Shown piece by piece: positions 63,715-64,000 of a DNA stretch of 64,000 nucleotides. A program made the translations under genes and the position numbers. The notes beneath the pieces were generated by a model. That model made no database searches and had not been told where the DNA came from. It worked only from the letters and a program-made list of their open reading frames with translations. Position 1 is the first letter of the stretch, and every line of letters begins with the position of its first letter. Location: positions 2,760,001 through 2,824,000 of the forward strand of contig AP024710.1 in NCBI GenBank assembly GCA_024363285.1, given 5' to 3'. Source of the stretch: Leptolinea sp. HRD-7 (GTDB lineage Bacteria > Chloroflexota > Anaerolineae > Anaerolineales > Anaerolineaceae).

Positions 63715-64000
63715 TTACTTCACCGAGAAGGCATAATTGAAACGGAAGAACTTGACACCGTCATCGTTGATCAAAGCCCACTGGGACACATAGTAGCCGG
63801 GCGCGCTGGGGGCGACGAAATCCGCTGTGATGGTGACTTCATTACCGCGGGCAAGTGGAGAGAGCATCATAGTGCCGAAGGATGAACTCTTGACGCCGCT
63901 GATGTATGTAATGTAAAAGTCACCGGTCCAATCGCGGGCACCGATGTTCTTGATCACCCAGGTGACATCAAACGCCTGTCCGGGAGCCATAACCACACCA
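63715..64000 (-). CDS. C-terminal NBR1-type Ig-like domain protein, 5' part outside the window
   Basis: The last ~95 residues of a larger protein. The sequence APGQAFDVTWVIKNIGARDW, then VAPSAPGYYVSQWALIND and FRFNYAFSV at the end, is the pattern of the Ig-like domain named after NBR1, which in Chloroflexota commonly caps secreted or surface proteins. The frame remains open to base 64000, so the apparent Met at 63996 is internal. Function of the whole protein cannot be judged. Confidence 0.8.
   Translation of the reverse strand, partial: GVVMAPGQAFDVTWVIKNIGARDWTGDFYITYISGVKSSSFGTMMLSPLARGNEVTITADFVAPSAPGYYVSQWALINDDGVKFFRFNYAFSVK

Noticed and set aside
39825..64000. Selenoprotein with in-frame UGA somewhere near selB.
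   Set aside because: All recognised genes are complete without an internal UGA, and no gap is large enough to hide one.

Overview
This 64 kb window is a chromosomal segment of a free-living anaerobic-type bacterium, most probably a Chloroflexota member of the Anaerolineae. The lineage call is an inference. It rests on Thr/Pro-rich linkers of the TPTPT type in LysM and RodZ-like envelope proteins, a C-terminal NBR1-type Ig-like domain at the right edge, the SelB/RimO/QueG/6S RNA housekeeping mix, and many multi-membrane proteins I cannot name. I see no rRNA, tRNA, CRISPR array, phage or insertion sequence; coding density is high and short operons run on both strands.

Layout. 1-8.6 kb: gyrB (cut by the left edge), two unnamed membrane proteins, plsY, an MBL-fold hydrolase, a two-gene amino-acid ABC transporter lacking its binding protein, a UbiA-like membrane protein and a Bcp peroxiredoxin. 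8.7-35 kb: a nucleobase/ureide catabolism island. It has a guanine/8-oxoguanine-type deaminase with folD, a GntR/UTRA regulator with its own promoter-embedded operator, two non-biosynthetic-looking carbamoyltransferases (one ATCase-like, one YgeW-like), carbamate kinase, adenine deaminase, a complete BMP-type nucleoside ABC importer, two fold-type-II PLP enzymes, an unknown 196-aa protein and a dihydropyrimidinase. Glycosyltransferase genes are interleaved with these. ugd, a 6S RNA gene, thpR and rsfS sit at its left end. 35-42 kb: three complex I/Mrp-like membrane subunits without any redox module, a coiled-coil protein, selB and rsmI. 42-52 kb: znuCB-like metal importer under a Fur-family-like box, murJ, a TPR-like membrane protein, a GT39-type protein, and the rplI-rodZ-rimO operon. 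52-64 kb: a CPA2 antiporter with a small possible PII-like partner, methylmalonyl-CoA mutase large subunit plus epimerase, an MFS transporter, uvrA, a LysM protein, a PD40/TolB-like protein, queG, and the C-terminus of an Ig-like protein.

How the genes may work together. The importer would bring in nucleosides or bases. Adenine deaminase and the guanine-type deaminase would feed xanthine/hypoxanthine-level intermediates. Hydantoinase-type ring opening would give ureido acids, and two carbamoyltransferases would hand the ureido carbamoyl group to phosphate so that carbamate kinase can make ATP. This resembles the logic of the E. coli ygeW-ygeX-ygeY-hyuA-yqeA locus, but with a second, ATCase-like transferase that lacks the expected aspartate-binding Arg. 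The substrates are inferred, not shown.

A second window-wide signal is a group of operon-leading genes with a -10 hexamer 6-9 bases before the start codon and no Shine-Dalgarno sequence (2667, 7206, 13823, 45733, and on the minus strand 53643 and 63594), which suggests routine leaderless transcription.
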